Assembly (NCBI GenBank): GCA_947625195.1
Contig: CANQNK010000004.1
Location: forward strand, 1 to 64,000
DNA from: an uncultured Clostridia bacterium
Lineage (GTDB): Bacteria > Bacillota > Clostridia > Oscillospirales > Ruminococcaceae
Direction of reading: 5' to 3'
DNA length: 64,000 bases
Shown here piece by piece: positions 9,597 through 18,510 of the stretch. A model generated the notes under the pieces. That model did no database searches. It saw nothing but the letters and a program-made list of their open reading frames with translations, and was not told where the DNA came from. Made by a program: the position numbers and the translations under genes. Each line of letters starts with the position of its first letter. Position 1 is the first letter of the stretch.

Positions 9597-9625
9597 TTGT
9601 GAAAATCTAATAATTGTGCTAGAAT
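9597..9625 (+). promoter_or_regulatory. Extended -10 promoter of mnmA-hydE
   Basis: TTGTGA (9597-9602), 17-bp spacer ending in TGC, TAGAAT (9620-9625). The TGn element supports an extended -10 promoter about 30 nt before the mnmA start codon. Confidence 0.55.
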
Positions 9626-9656
9626 AAGAAAAATGATAAATATAAAGGTGATATAA

Positions 9657-10760
9657 ATGTGCAAAAAAGCTATAATAGCTATGAGCGGCGGTGTTGACTC
9701 GTCAGTTGCGGCTCTTTTGACAAAGCAAGAGGGCTATGAGTGCATAGGCGCTACTATGAAGCTTTTTTCAAACGAGGATATTAATGTAAGCCGCGAAAAA
9801 AGCTGCTGTTCTCTTTCAGATGTTCAAGACGCAAGAAGCGTATCTATGCGACTTGATTTGCCCTATTATGTTTTCAACTTTTCAGATAAGTTTTATGAAT
9901 GTGTGATAAATAAGTTTGTTTCATCATATCTTTCCGGTGCTACTCCAAACCCGTGCATTGAGTGCAACAAAAGCCTTAAGTTTGATAAAATGTTTCTGAG
10001 AATGAAGGAGCTGGGCTTTGACCTTGTAGTAACGGGACATTATGCCAGGGTTCAAAAGGACATGACAAACGGCAGGTATCTTTTAAAAAAGGCTGCCGAC
10101 AAGACTAAGGATCAGAGCTATGTTTTATATATGCTCACACAGGAGCAGTTAAGGCACGTGTATTTTCCGCTCGGTGAGCTTCAAAAGAGCGAGGTAAGGC
10201 GAATCGCCGAGAGAAGCGGATTTGTCAATGCGCATAAAAAAGACAGTCAGGACATATGCTTTGTCCCGGATGGAGATTACGCCTCGTTTATAGAAAGCCA
10301 TACCGGCAGAAAGTCGGAGCCCGGAAATTTCGTATCGCCTGACGGACATATTTTCGGTCTTCACAAGGGTATAGCTCACTACACGATAGGTCAGCGAAAG
10401 GGGCTTGGAATTTCTCATACAACTCCTCTTTATGTGATTGAGATACGCCCTGATACAAACGAGGTCGTGCTAGGTAATGAGAAGGATTTGTACTCCGACA
10501 CACTTATTGCAGATGAAGTAAACCTGATCTCAGTTGAAAAAATAGATGAGCCTATGCGAGTAAAGGCAAAGGTGCGTTACCGTCAGGCCGAGCAGCCTGC
10601 CGTTGTGCGTCAGCTTGCCGGCGGCAAGATTTTTGTTAAATTTGACACACCGCAAAGAGCGATAACCAAAGGTCAGGCAGTTGTGCTTTACGACGGCGAC
10701 ACGGTGGTCGGAGGTGCAACGATTATGAAAGCGGGGTGCTTTGATGTCGATTGTGAATAA
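9657..10760 (+). CDS. mnmA: tRNA-specific 2-thiouridylase MnmA
   Basis: 367 aa. The PP-loop ATPase motif SGGVDSS starts at about residue 10. The catalytic cysteine pair is Cys100 (NPCIECN) and Cys201 (DICFVPDGDY). GLGISHTTPLYV and the C-terminal beta-barrel are typical. It adenylates U34 of Lys, Glu and Gln tRNAs and inserts sulfur delivered by a cysteine desulfurase relay. The ATG at 9657 follows AAAGGTGAT. The 3' end overlaps hydE by 17 nt, so the two are translationally coupled. Confidence 0.95.
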   Translation: MCKKAIIAMSGGVDSSVAALLTKQEGYECIGATMKLFSNEDINVSREKSCCSLSDVQDARSVSMRLDLPYYVFNFSDKFYECVINKFVSSYLSGATPNPCIECNKSLKFDKMFLRMKELGFDLVVTGHYARVQKDMTNGRYLLKKAADKTKDQSYVLYMLTQEQLRHVYFPLGELQKSEVRRIAERSGFVNAHKKDSQDICFVPDGDYASFIESHTGRKSEPGNFVSPDGHIFGLHKGIAHYTIGQRKGLGISHTTPLYVIEIRPDTNEVVLGNEKDLYSDTLIADEVNLISVEKIDEPMRVKAKVRYRQAEQPAVVRQLAGGKIFVKFDTPQRAITKGQAVVLYDGDTVVGGATIMKAGCFDVDCE

Positions 10761-11781
10761 GCTAGAAACAGAGTGTGATCTAAGTGACAGCGATTTAAAA
10801 GCACTTCTTGAAACGGATATTTACGATGATAAGCTTAAAGTCTCGGCTGACAAAGTAAGGCAGAAGTTTTACGGAAAAGACGTTTATCTAAGAGGCCTTA
10901 TAGAGTTTACAAATCACTGTAAAAACAATTGCCTGTACTGCGGAATCAGAGCGGATAATAAAAACTGCGAGCGCTATCGGCTTTCAAAGGGAGAAATATT
11001 CAGCTGCTGTCGCGAGGGGTATGAGCTTGGTTTCAGGACCTTTGTGCTTCAGGGCGGCGAGGACTTAAGCTATTCAGACAAGGACATATGCGAGATCGTT
11101 TCAAATGTAAAAGCCGCTTACCCTGACTGCGCGGTTACGCTTTCAATAGGCGAGCGGTCAAAGCAAAGCTATATTGATTACTTTAACGCAGGCACGGACA
11201 GGTATCTTCTTCGCCATGAAACGGCAAATGAGGAACACTACAAGCGGTTACATCCAAGTTCAATGAGCAGTGATAACAGAAAAAGATGTCTCTTTGATTT
11301 AAAGGAAATAGGATATCAGGTCGGCTCAGGCTTTATGGTAGGCAGCCCCTTTCAGACAACGGAATGCCTTATAGAAGACCTTAGGTTTTTACAAGTTCTT
11401 GAGCCCGATATGATTGGCATCGGTCCTTTTATTTCGCATAAGCACACACCGTTTAAAAATTACAAAAACGGTAGCATAAGCCTTACGCTGAGGCTTATTT
11501 CGGTTTTGCGTCTTATGTTCCCAAAAGCGCTTATTCCCGCGACTACTGCTCTGGGTACTCTTCACCCGCGTGGGCGAGAGATGGGACTTGCCTGCGGTGC
11601 AAATGTCGTGATGCCGAATCTTTCTCCGGTAAGCGTCAGAAACAAATACGCAATTTACGACAATAAGATATGCACGGGCGAGGAATCCGCGCAGTGCAGA
11701 ACATGTCTTGAACGCAGAGTTAACTCAGCAGGATATAAAGTCGTAACAGACAGAGGAGACGCAAAAACGCGCCTCTATTAA
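10744..11781 (+). CDS. hydE: HydE-type radical SAM protein ([FeFe]-hydrogenase maturase family)
   Basis: 345 aa from the ATG at 10744. The radical SAM cluster motif is Cys59-x3-Cys63-x2-Cys66 (HCKNNCLYC). LQGGED, FMVGSPFQTTE and PATTALGTLHPRGRE are HydE-like, and the C-terminal Cys pair in SAQCRTCLERR resembles the second-cluster region of some HydE proteins. HydE helps assemble the diiron dithiomethylamine ligand of [FeFe] hydrogenase with HydF and HydG; neither lies in the window. A related HydE/PylB-like role cannot be excluded. It overlaps mnmA, an unusual partner. Confidence 0.82.
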   Translation: MSIVNKLETECDLSDSDLKALLETDIYDDKLKVSADKVRQKFYGKDVYLRGLIEFTNHCKNNCLYCGIRADNKNCERYRLSKGEIFSCCREGYELGFRTFVLQGGEDLSYSDKDICEIVSNVKAAYPDCAVTLSIGERSKQSYIDYFNAGTDRYLLRHETANEEHYKRLHPSSMSSDNRKRCLFDLKEIGYQVGSGFMVGSPFQTTECLIEDLRFLQVLEPDMIGIGPFISHKHTPFKNYKNGSISLTLRLISVLRLMFPKALIPATTALGTLHPRGREMGLACGANVVMPNLSPVSVRNKYAIYDNKICTGEESAQCRTCLERRVNSAGYKVVTDRGDAKTRLY

Positions 11782-11937
11782 ATCATTAAATCTAATGCGT
11801 GTTCTCGGGTCGAAATCCGTTAAAGAAGTATGGGACAGCTTCTTGAAAACAGTATAGTAATTTTATAAAATGTAACACGTCATTTACAGACTGACACGTT
11901 GCTTTTAGAAGTGTTTTAAAAGTATGTTCTTTTTGAA

Positions 11938-11966
11938 TTGATTTTTGGTAAAAATTGTTGTATAAT
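11938..11966 (+). promoter_or_regulatory. Sigma-A promoter of the cyclophilin operon
   Basis: TTGATT (11938-11943), 17-bp spacer, TATAAT (11961-11966), about 28 nt before the start codon. The remaining sequence between hydE and this promoter (11782-11937) holds no gene I can support. Confidence 0.65.
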
Positions 11967-11993
11967 CATAAAAATGATATAAGGAGAATTAGT

Positions 11994-12467
11994 ATGGTAG
12001 TAATTGAAATGGAAAATGAAAAAGAGATAACCTTGGAACTTTATCCCGATACCGCGCCGATTACGGTTGAAAATTTTTTAAAGCTCGTAAAAGAAGGGTT
12101 TTATGACGGGCTAATTTTTCACAGGGTGATCCCCGGCTTTATGATCCAGGGAGGTGATCCCGAGGGTACCGGAATGGGCGGAGCCAAGGATAAAATCAAA
12201 GGAGAATTTTTAGCAAACGGTATAAAGAATGACCTTAAACACACAAGAGGCGTTATTTCGATGGCGAGAAGCTCTATGCCTGATTCTGCGTCCAGCCAGT
12301 TTTTCATTATGCACAAGGATGCTCCTCACCTCGATGGGAATTATGCGGCGTTTGGAAAAGTTGTTGACGGAATGGATGTTGTGGACGAAATAGCGGGAGT
12401 TGAGTGCGATTTCAGGGACAAGCCGCTTAAGGATCAGAGAATGAAGAGAGTTTACATTAAGGACTGA
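11994..12467 (+). CDS. Cyclophilin-type peptidyl-prolyl cis-trans isomerase
   Basis: 157 aa from the ATG at 11994, chosen because AAGGAG lies 8 nt upstream. A single cyclophilin domain with the active-site stretch FHRVIPGFMIQGGDP (Arg and Phe of the catalytic pocket) and SSQFFIMHKDAPHLDG. No signal or lipobox, so cytoplasmic. Accelerates prolyl isomerisation during folding. The next gene starts 4 nt after its stop. Confidence 0.93.
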   Translation: MVVIEMENEKEITLELYPDTAPITVENFLKLVKEGFYDGLIFHRVIPGFMIQGGDPEGTGMGGAKDKIKGEFLANGIKNDLKHTRGVISMARSSMPDSASSQFFIMHKDAPHLDGNYAAFGKVVDGMDVVDEIAGVECDFRDKPLKDQRMKRVYIKD

Positions 12468-12471
12468 TTTG

Positions 12472-13632
12472 ATGGTATTAAAAAATGCAAAAATCTATAC
12501 AATGGACAAAAGTCTTAAAATAATAGAAAACGGCTGTATAGAGATAATCGGCGGAAAGATCGTCTCGGTGTCAGAGGGCGCCGCAGAAGAAGGAATAGAC
12601 CTTAACGGGGCATGTGTTTATCCGGGATTTATAGATTCCCACACTCATCTGGGGCTTTTTACAAGCGGCGTTGGAGTAGAGGGCGAGGACTTTAACGAGG
12701 ATTCAGATCCCGTGACTCCTCAGCTTAATACCGTTGACGCAATATACCCGCTTGATTTCTCATTCAAAGACGCCGTGTCTGCGGGGGTAACTACCGCTGT
12801 GGTTTCTCCTGGAAGTACAAATACCATCGCGGGAATGATATGCGCAGTTAAAACAAGCGGCGTCAGAATTGAGGATATGCTTATAAAGAACGTGGGAATG
12901 AAGTTTTCGCTCGGAGAAAATCCGAAGATGACATACCTTGACAAGGAGTCTTCTCCCGTTACGAGAATGGCGATAGCGGCGCTTATAAGAGAGGCGCTTA
13001 CCAAGGCGAAAAGATATATGCGTCAGAAGTCTGATGCAAAAGGCATTGAGGACGAGCCGGAGTACGACGCTAAAAGCGAAGCGCTTATCCCTCTTTTAAA
13101 AAAGCAAATAAAGGCACATTTTCATTGCCACAGAGCGGATGATATTTTTACAGCGCTGAGAATATCAAAGGAGTTTGATCTTGACTGCGTTTTGATCCAC
13201 TGCACAGAGGGGTATATGATTGCCGAAGAGCTTAAAAAGGAAAACGCCGAATGTATAGTTGGGCCTCTTTTGTGTGACCGTTCAAAGCCTGAGCTTGCAA
13301 ACTTAAGTGAAAAGAATCCGGGCATATTAAGCGGTACGGGCATAAAAACAGCAGTCTGCACCGATCACAGCGAGGTGCCGATTCAGTATCTTCCCATAAG
13401 CGTGGGAATGGCAATTAAAAACGGTATGAGCTTCATCGACGGACTTAAAGGCGTTACGTGTACTGCCGCTGAAATTGCGGGGATTTTTGACAGGGTAGGA
13501 AGTATTGAGCGGGGCAAGGACGCAGACATTACAGTGTTTGAAGGGAATCCTTTTGAGATTATGTCAAGCCCTAAGCTTGTTATTATTGACGGGAGAGTAG
13601 TATATGAGAGAGGTAAAAGCTCAGGTAATTGA
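12472..13632 (+). CDS. Amidohydrolase-superfamily metal-dependent hydrolase (imidazolonepropionase-like)
   Basis: 386 aa from the ATG at 12472. Metal ligands of the superfamily barrel are visible: HxH in GFIDSHTHLG, His in KAHFHCHRADD, His in LIHCTEGY and Asp in CTDHSEVP. The N-terminal small beta-sandwich (ALIYTMD-like start) and the C-terminal SIERGKDADITVFEGNPFE are characteristic. Substrate unknown; close relatives are annotated as imidazolonepropionase-like or dipeptidase-like hydrolases. It overlaps the following fumarase subunit gene by 29 nt and follows the cyclophilin by 4 nt, so the three are one operon. Confidence 0.85.
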   Translation: MVLKNAKIYTMDKSLKIIENGCIEIIGGKIVSVSEGAAEEGIDLNGACVYPGFIDSHTHLGLFTSGVGVEGEDFNEDSDPVTPQLNTVDAIYPLDFSFKDAVSAGVTTAVVSPGSTNTIAGMICAVKTSGVRIEDMLIKNVGMKFSLGENPKMTYLDKESSPVTRMAIAALIREALTKAKRYMRQKSDAKGIEDEPEYDAKSEALIPLLKKQIKAHFHCHRADDIFTALRISKEFDLDCVLIHCTEGYMIAEELKKENAECIVGPLLCDRSKPELANLSEKNPGILSGTGIKTAVCTDHSEVPIQYLPISVGMAIKNGMSFIDGLKGVTCTAAEIAGIFDRVGSIERGKDADITVFEGNPFEIMSSPKLVIIDGRVVYERGKSSGN

Positions 13633-14443
13633 AAATACGGTCGCAAAGCTTTGCGTAAAGGCAAATCTTTTTTTGCCCAAAAGTCTTGAAAAGCTTATAA
13701 AGACTTGCTCAGCCTGTGAGAAATCTCGGGCAGGCAAGAGCGTATTCTGTGACCTTCTGGATAATATTGATGCAGCAAAAAGCGAAAACATACCGATTTG
13801 TCAGGACACGGGAATGGCAGTTGTGTTTGCTGAGTTAGGACAGGATGTGCATATTGTCGGCGGCTTTGAGGAAGCCGTCAACATGGGAGTGGCAAAAGGC
13901 TATACCGAAGGACTTTTGAGAAAAAGCGTTGTATCAGACCCGCTTGAGAGGGTGAACACAAACGATAACACGCCTGCGGTTCTTCATATAAGGGTAGTGC
14001 CGGGGGATAAAATAAAGCTCACGGTTGCTCCCAAGGGCTTTGGCAGCGAAAATATGTCTGCTCTTAAAATGATGACACCGTCTGTTACCGAGGAGGAGAT
14101 TATCGACTTTGTAACCGACACGGTTTCAAGGGCGGGAAGCAATCCCTGTCCGCCGATAGTGGTCGGAGTTGGCATTGGCGGAGATTTTGAGTACTGCGCA
14201 TACCTTGCAAAGAAGGCGCTTTGCAGAGATGTAAATGTGAAAAATCCCAAAAGGCGGTATGCCGAACTTGAGCAGAAAATGCTTGACAGCATAAACGCAC
14301 TTGGCATAGGACCCCAGGGCTTTGGCGGAACAGTCACGGCTATGGCGGTGAATATTGAGGAGTATGCAACGCACATAGCAGGACTTCCCGTATCCGTCAA
14401 TATCGGCTGTCACGTTACAAGACACGCAAGCGAAATTATTTAG
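13604..14443 (+). CDS. Fumarate hydratase class I, alpha (iron-sulfur) subunit
   Basis: 279 aa, the size of the alpha subunit of two-subunit class I fumarases (also TtdA of tartrate dehydratase). The three [4Fe-4S] ligands are Cys66 (ICQDTG), Cys182 (NPCPP) and Cys269 (IGCHVTRH). The beta subunit, normally directly downstream, is absent: a terminator and then rpoB follow. A functional enzyme would need a beta subunit encoded elsewhere. Fumarase and tartrate dehydratase cannot be separated from sequence alone. Translation is coupled to the amidohydrolase by a 29-nt overlap. Confidence 0.9.
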   Translation: MREVKAQVIENTVAKLCVKANLFLPKSLEKLIKTCSACEKSRAGKSVFCDLLDNIDAAKSENIPICQDTGMAVVFAELGQDVHIVGGFEEAVNMGVAKGYTEGLLRKSVVSDPLERVNTNDNTPAVLHIRVVPGDKIKLTVAPKGFGSENMSALKMMTPSVTEEEIIDFVTDTVSRAGSNPCPPIVVGVGIGGDFEYCAYLAKKALCRDVNVKNPKRRYAELEQKMLDSINALGIGPQGFGGTVTAMAVNIEEYATHIAGLPVSVNIGCHVTRHASEII

Positions 14444-14454
14444 TATATATTGTG

Positions 14455-14483
14455 CACCCTTCGATTTGTAGAAGGGTGTTTTT
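14455..14483 (+). terminator. Intrinsic terminator after the fumarase gene
   Basis: 8-bp stem CACCCTTC / GAAGGGTG, 8-nt loop, then a run of T with two G. It separates the cyclophilin operon from rpoB. Confidence 0.85.
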
Positions 14484-14520
14484 GGTTTAAAAAAGTTAAA
14501 CAAAAAAATTGTAAAAATGC

Positions 14521-14549
14521 TTGACAAATAATTCTTGTTGTAATATAAT
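14521..14549 (+). promoter_or_regulatory. Consensus sigma-A promoter of rpoBC
   Basis: Perfect TTGACA (14521-14526), 17-bp spacer, perfect TATAAT (14544-14549). The leader of about 150 nt contains a small inverted repeat AACCGAACGGTT near 14620. No rplJ-rplL lies upstream, so rpoBC has its own promoter. Confidence 0.85.
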
Positions 14550-14709
14550 AGTATACTGTATCATAATGGAGTTTTGTACCTTTTTAAACGCAAAATTAAG
14601 GTGAAAAGGAAGTGAAAACCGAACGGTTTCGATCCATTGCTGGTTTTAAAATGTCATTCACGAAATGGTACGCCCAATGTATTTTTAGTATTGAGGAGTG
14701 ATTGAACCT

Positions 14710-17700
14710 ATGGTAAATGTCAAGGACGTAAAGCTTGGCAAGACAACGCGTAAGAGTTTTGCAAAAATCAATGAAGTATTGGATATGCCCAACCTTATTG
14801 AGGTGCAGAAAAACTCGTACAACTGGTTTTTAACCGAGGGCTTAAAAGAGGTTTTCAGAGACGTTGCAACTATCTCTGATTATAACGGAACTCTGGAACT
14901 CAGCTTTGTAGGATATCGTTTTGATGAAAATCCGAAATATTCGGTGGCTGAGTGCAAGGAGCGGGACGTAACCTATGCAAAGCCGCTTCGGGTGACCGCA
15001 AGACTTAATAACACCGAAACGGGTGAGATTAAGGAAAGCGAAGTATATATGGGGGATTTCCCGATAATGACCGACAGCGGAACCTTCGTTATAAACGGAG
15101 CGGAGCGTGTAATCGTTTCTCAGCTTGTCCGTTCACCGGGAGTATATTACGCATGTGATAAGGATAAAACCGGAAAAGACCTTTTCCGCTCAACAGTTAT
15201 CCCTAACAGGGGAGCGTGGCTTGAGTATGAAATGGACTCAAACGATATTGTATATGTAAGAATAGACAAAAACAGAAAAATTCCGCTTACTACGTTTATC
15301 CGTTCTATAGGAATAGGAACGAATGCGGAGATAGCTGAGCTTTTCGGCGATGACGAGAGAATTCGTCAGACCATCGAGCAGAAGGATGCTACTGCAAACA
15401 GAGAGGAAGCACTTTTAGAGGTTTACAAAAAGCTTCGTCCGGGAGAGCCTCCTACGGTAGAAAGCGCTGTAACACACTTAAAAAACCTTTTCTTTGATGC
15501 AAAAAGATACGACCTTTCGAGATTCGGAAGATATAAATACAATAAGAAGCTTAGTCTTGCTGCAAGACTTTCGGGACGTACGCTTTCGCGCCCTGTTGTA
15601 AATCCCATTACCGGTGAGATCATGGCGGAGTCGGGAGTTACCGTTTCAAACGAGCTGGCTGCTGAAATTGAGCAGGCAGGCGTCAACACCGCTTATGTTA
15701 ACGTAGAGGTCAAGGAGGTTTTGACTAACGATGGTGAAACCACCACAAAAACCGAGGAGAAAGAGGTAAAGATAATCTCCAACGGTATGGTGGATATAAA
15801 AGGATATGTCGATTTTGACTGTTCTGAGTACGGAGTAAATGAGCTCGTTTCCTTTGCCGTTTTGAAGGAGATTTTAGACTTGGCCGACGGCGACGAGGAG
15901 GAGCTTAGGGCGCTCATAAAGCAAAGAGCAGATGAGCTTGTGCCAAAGCACATCACTGTTGACGATATAATCGCATCAATTTCATATTTTCTCAATCTGT
16001 GCGAGACTGTGGGCACAGTAGACGATATCGACCATCTCGGAAACAGAAGAATAAGAAGTGTGGGAGAGCTTTTACAGAATCAGTTCAGAATAGGATTTAC
16101 GAGAATGGAAAGAGTTATCCGTGAGAGAATGAATCTTCAGACTCAGGATATTGAGGAGATAACTCCTTCCGCACTGATAAATATAAGACCGATAACTGCG
16201 GCTATCAAGGAGTTTTTCGGTTCATCGCCACTTTCTCAGTTTATGGACCAGAACAATCCGCTTGCGGAGCTTACGCATAAGAGAAGACTTTCCGCACTCG
16301 GCCCGGGTGGACTTTCAAGAGATCGCGCCGGATTCGAGGTAAGAGACGTGCACTATTCTCATTACGGCAGAATGTGTCCTATCGAGACGCCTGAAGGCCC
16401 TAACATCGGACTTATCTCATACCTTGCGTCTTTTGCAAGGATAAATGAGTACGGCTTTATCGAGGCGCCTTACAGAAAGGTGGATAAAAAAACCGGTGTA
16501 GTGACCGACGAGGTTGTCTATATGACCGCCGACGTTGAGGATAACTATATAGTAGCTCAGGCAAACGAGCCTTTGACTGAGGATCACAAATTCGCAAGAG
16601 CAAAGGTAAACGGCAGACACCGAGATCAGATCTCGGAATTTGACGCGTCCCAGGTAGATTTTATGGACGTTTCGCCTAAGATGGTAGTTTCTGTTGCTAC
16701 CGCTCTCATTCCTTTCCTTGAAAATGACGACGCAAACCGCGCCCTGATGGGCTCTAACATGCAGCGTCAGGCAGTGCCGCTTCTAAAGACGGAAGCGCCT
16801 ATCGTAGGAACGGGAATGGAGTACAAGGCGTGCCTTGACTCGGGAGTAGCGGTCGTTTCCGATGCACCGGGAGTAGTTGAAAAGGTAAGCGCGGACGAAA
16901 TAGTTGTAAAGGAAAAGGGCGGAAAGCTGCATTCTTATCAGCTTACAAAGTTTAAGCGCTCTAATGCCGGAACCTGTACAAACCAGAGACCTATCGTTGA
17001 GGTCGGCGAAAAGATAACGGAGCATCAGATAATAGCGGACGGCCCCGCTACTGCGAACGGTGAGCTTGCTCTCGGTAAAAACGCACTTATAGGATTTATG
17101 ACCTGGGAGGGTTATAACTATGAGGACGCGGTTTTGCTCAACGAAAACCTTGTGAAAGAGGACAGATATACGTCTATCCACATAGAGGAATACGAGATCG
17201 AGGCGAGGGACACAAAGCTCGGCCCTGAGGAGATCACCCGTGATATTCCTAACGTCGGAGAAGATGCTCTGAAGGATCTGGATGAAAACGGAATAATCAG
17301 AATAGGCGCAGAGGTAAGGTCCGGAGATATACTTGTCGGCAAGGTAACGCCTAAAGGCGAGACGGAGCTTACCGCAGAGGAAAGACTTTTGAGAGCGATC
17401 TTCGGAGAAAAAGCAAGAGAGGTAAGGGACAATTCGCTTAAGGTCCCTCACGGAGAGTCGGGAGTTATTATTGACGTAAAGATATTTACCCGTGAAAACT
17501 GCGATGAGCTGAGCCCGGGAGTAAACAAACTTGTAAGGTGCTATATAGCACAGAAAAGAAAGATCTCGGTCGGCGATAAAATGGCGGGACGCCACGGAAA
17601 CAAGGGCGTTGTTTCAAGAATTCTTCCGCAGGAGGATATGCCGTTTCTTGAGGACGGAACACCTCTTGACATCGTGCTTAACCCTCTGGGAGTTCCATCG

Positions 17701-18456
17701 CGTATGAACATCGGTCAGGTGCTTGAGGTTCATCTTGGCATGGCGGCAAAGGCGCTTGGCTGGAAGATAATGACGCCGGTATTCGACGGCGCTCACGAAA
17801 AGGATATAAGAGACTGCTTTGAACAAGCTAATCTGCCTGTTGACGGAAAGACAACTCTTTATGATGGCAGAACCGGAGAGAAGTTTGATAACCGGGTAAC
17901 TGTAGGATATATGTACTATCTTAAGCTGCACCACCTTGTTGATGATAAGATCCACGCGCGTTCGGTAGGCCCCTATGCTCTGGTAACTCAGCAGCCGCTT
18001 GGAGGTAAAGCGCAGTTCGGCGGACAGAGATTCGGTGAGATGGAGGTTTGGGCTTTAGAGGCTTACGGAGCGGCTTACACGCTTCAGGAGATACTCACGG
18101 TCAAGTCTGACGACACGGTCGGAAGAGTTAAGACCTATGAGGCTATAGTCAAGGGACAGAATGTTCCAAAGCCGGGAATACCCGAATCCTTCAAGGTGCT
18201 TGTCAAGGAGCTTCAGTCTCTGTGCCTTGACGTTAAAGTAATGGGAACCGACGGTTCAGAGATAGACTTAAAGCAGACCTTTGACGATGATGACGACTTT
18301 ACTCCGCAGCCCGCTATTGAGGATATGGAGATGACTATCGACGAGAGCGAGCTGGAGGACGGCTTTTTTGAAGAGGACGAGGACGGAGAGATGAGCGAAA
18401 TAAGTTTGGGTGATGAACTGGACGATTCTGATTTGTTTATTGACGAGGAGGAATAA
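14710..18456 (+). CDS. rpoB: DNA-directed RNA polymerase beta subunit
   Basis: 1248 aa from the ATG at 14710 (GAGGAG 11 nt upstream); a GTG at 14698 overlaps that site and is less likely. Family blocks in order: [18 protein letters not shown], the rifampicin region [38 protein letters not shown], and the C-terminal [24 protein letters not shown]. The rifampicin-region residues are wild-type-like (Asp, His and Ser present). The C-terminus carries a long acidic tail rich in Asp and Glu, common in Clostridia. Catalytic core of transcription; co-transcribed with rpoC 54 nt downstream. Confidence 0.98.
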   Translation: MVNVKDVKLGKTTRKSFAKINEVLDMPNLIEVQKNSYNWFLTEGLKEVFRDVATISDYNGTLELSFVGYRFDENPKYSVAECKERDVTYAKPLRVTARLNNTETGEIKESEVYMGDFPIMTDSGTFVINGAERVIVSQLVRSPGVYYACDKDKTGKDLFRSTVIPNRGAWLEYEMDSNDIVYVRIDKNRKIPLTTFIRSIGIGTNAEIAELFGDDERIRQTIEQKDATANREEALLEVYKKLRPGEPPTVESAVTHLKNLFFDAKRYDLSRFGRYKYNKKLSLAARLSGRTLSRPVVNPITGEIMAESGVTVSNELAAEIEQAGVNTAYVNVEVKEVLTNDGETTTKTEEKEVKIISNGMVDIKGYVDFDCSEYGVNELVSFAVLKEILDLADGDEEELRALIKQRADELVPKHITVDDIIASISYFLNLCETVGTVDDIDHLGNRRIRSVGELLQNQFRIGFTRMERVIRERMNLQTQDIEEITPSALINIRPITAAIKEFFGSSPLSQFMDQNNPLAELTHKRRLSALGPGGLSRDRAGFEVRDVHYSHYGRMCPIETPEGPNIGLISYLASFARINEYGFIEAPYRKVDKKTGVVTDEVVYMTADVEDNYIVAQANEPLTEDHKFARAKVNGRHRDQISEFDASQVDFMDVSPKMVVSVATALIPFLENDDANRALMGSNMQRQAVPLLKTEAPIVGTGMEYKACLDSGVAVVSDAPGVVEKVSADEIVVKEKGGKLHSYQLTKFKRSNAGTCTNQRPIVEVGEKITEHQIIADGPATANGELALGKNALIGFMTWEGYNYEDAVLLNENLVKEDRYTSIHIEEYEIEARDTKLGPEEITRDIPNVGEDALKDLDENGIIRIGAEVRSGDILVGKVTPKGETELTAEERLLRAIFGEKAREVRDNSLKVPHGESGVIIDVKIFTRENCDELSPGVNKLVRCYIAQKRKISVGDKMAGRHGNKGVVSRILPQEDMPFLEDGTPLDIVLNPLGVPSRMNIGQVLEVHLGMAAKALGWKIMTPVFDGAHEKDIRDCFEQANLPVDGKTTLYDGRTGEKFDNRVTVGYMYYLKLHHLVDDKIHARSVGPYALVTQQPLGGKAQFGGQRFGEMEVWALEAYGAAYTLQEILTVKSDDTVGRVKTYEAIVKGQNVPKPGIPESFKVLVKELQSLCLDVKVMGTDGSEIDLKQTFDDDDDFTPQPAIEDMEMTIDESELEDGFFEEDEDGEMSEISLGDELDDSDLFIDEEE

Positions 18457-18510
18457 CCGTTAAACTAACAAGCTTATCAAACTCATAAAATAAGGAAGAA
18501 GGGTCGAATA

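Noticed and set aside
14651-14701. 16-codon frame (MSFTKWYAQC...) in the rpoB leader as a leader peptide
   Set aside because: No ribosome site upstream and no codon pattern of interest; its stop simply overlaps the rpoB ribosome site.
16783-17595. 270-codon antisense frame in rpoB, and similar long antisense frames in fusA (23342-24184) and in the GH26-like gene (3204-3794)
   Set aside because: They lie opposite strongly supported genes, have no ribosome sites and code no recognisable domain; biased codon use on the sense strand keeps them open.
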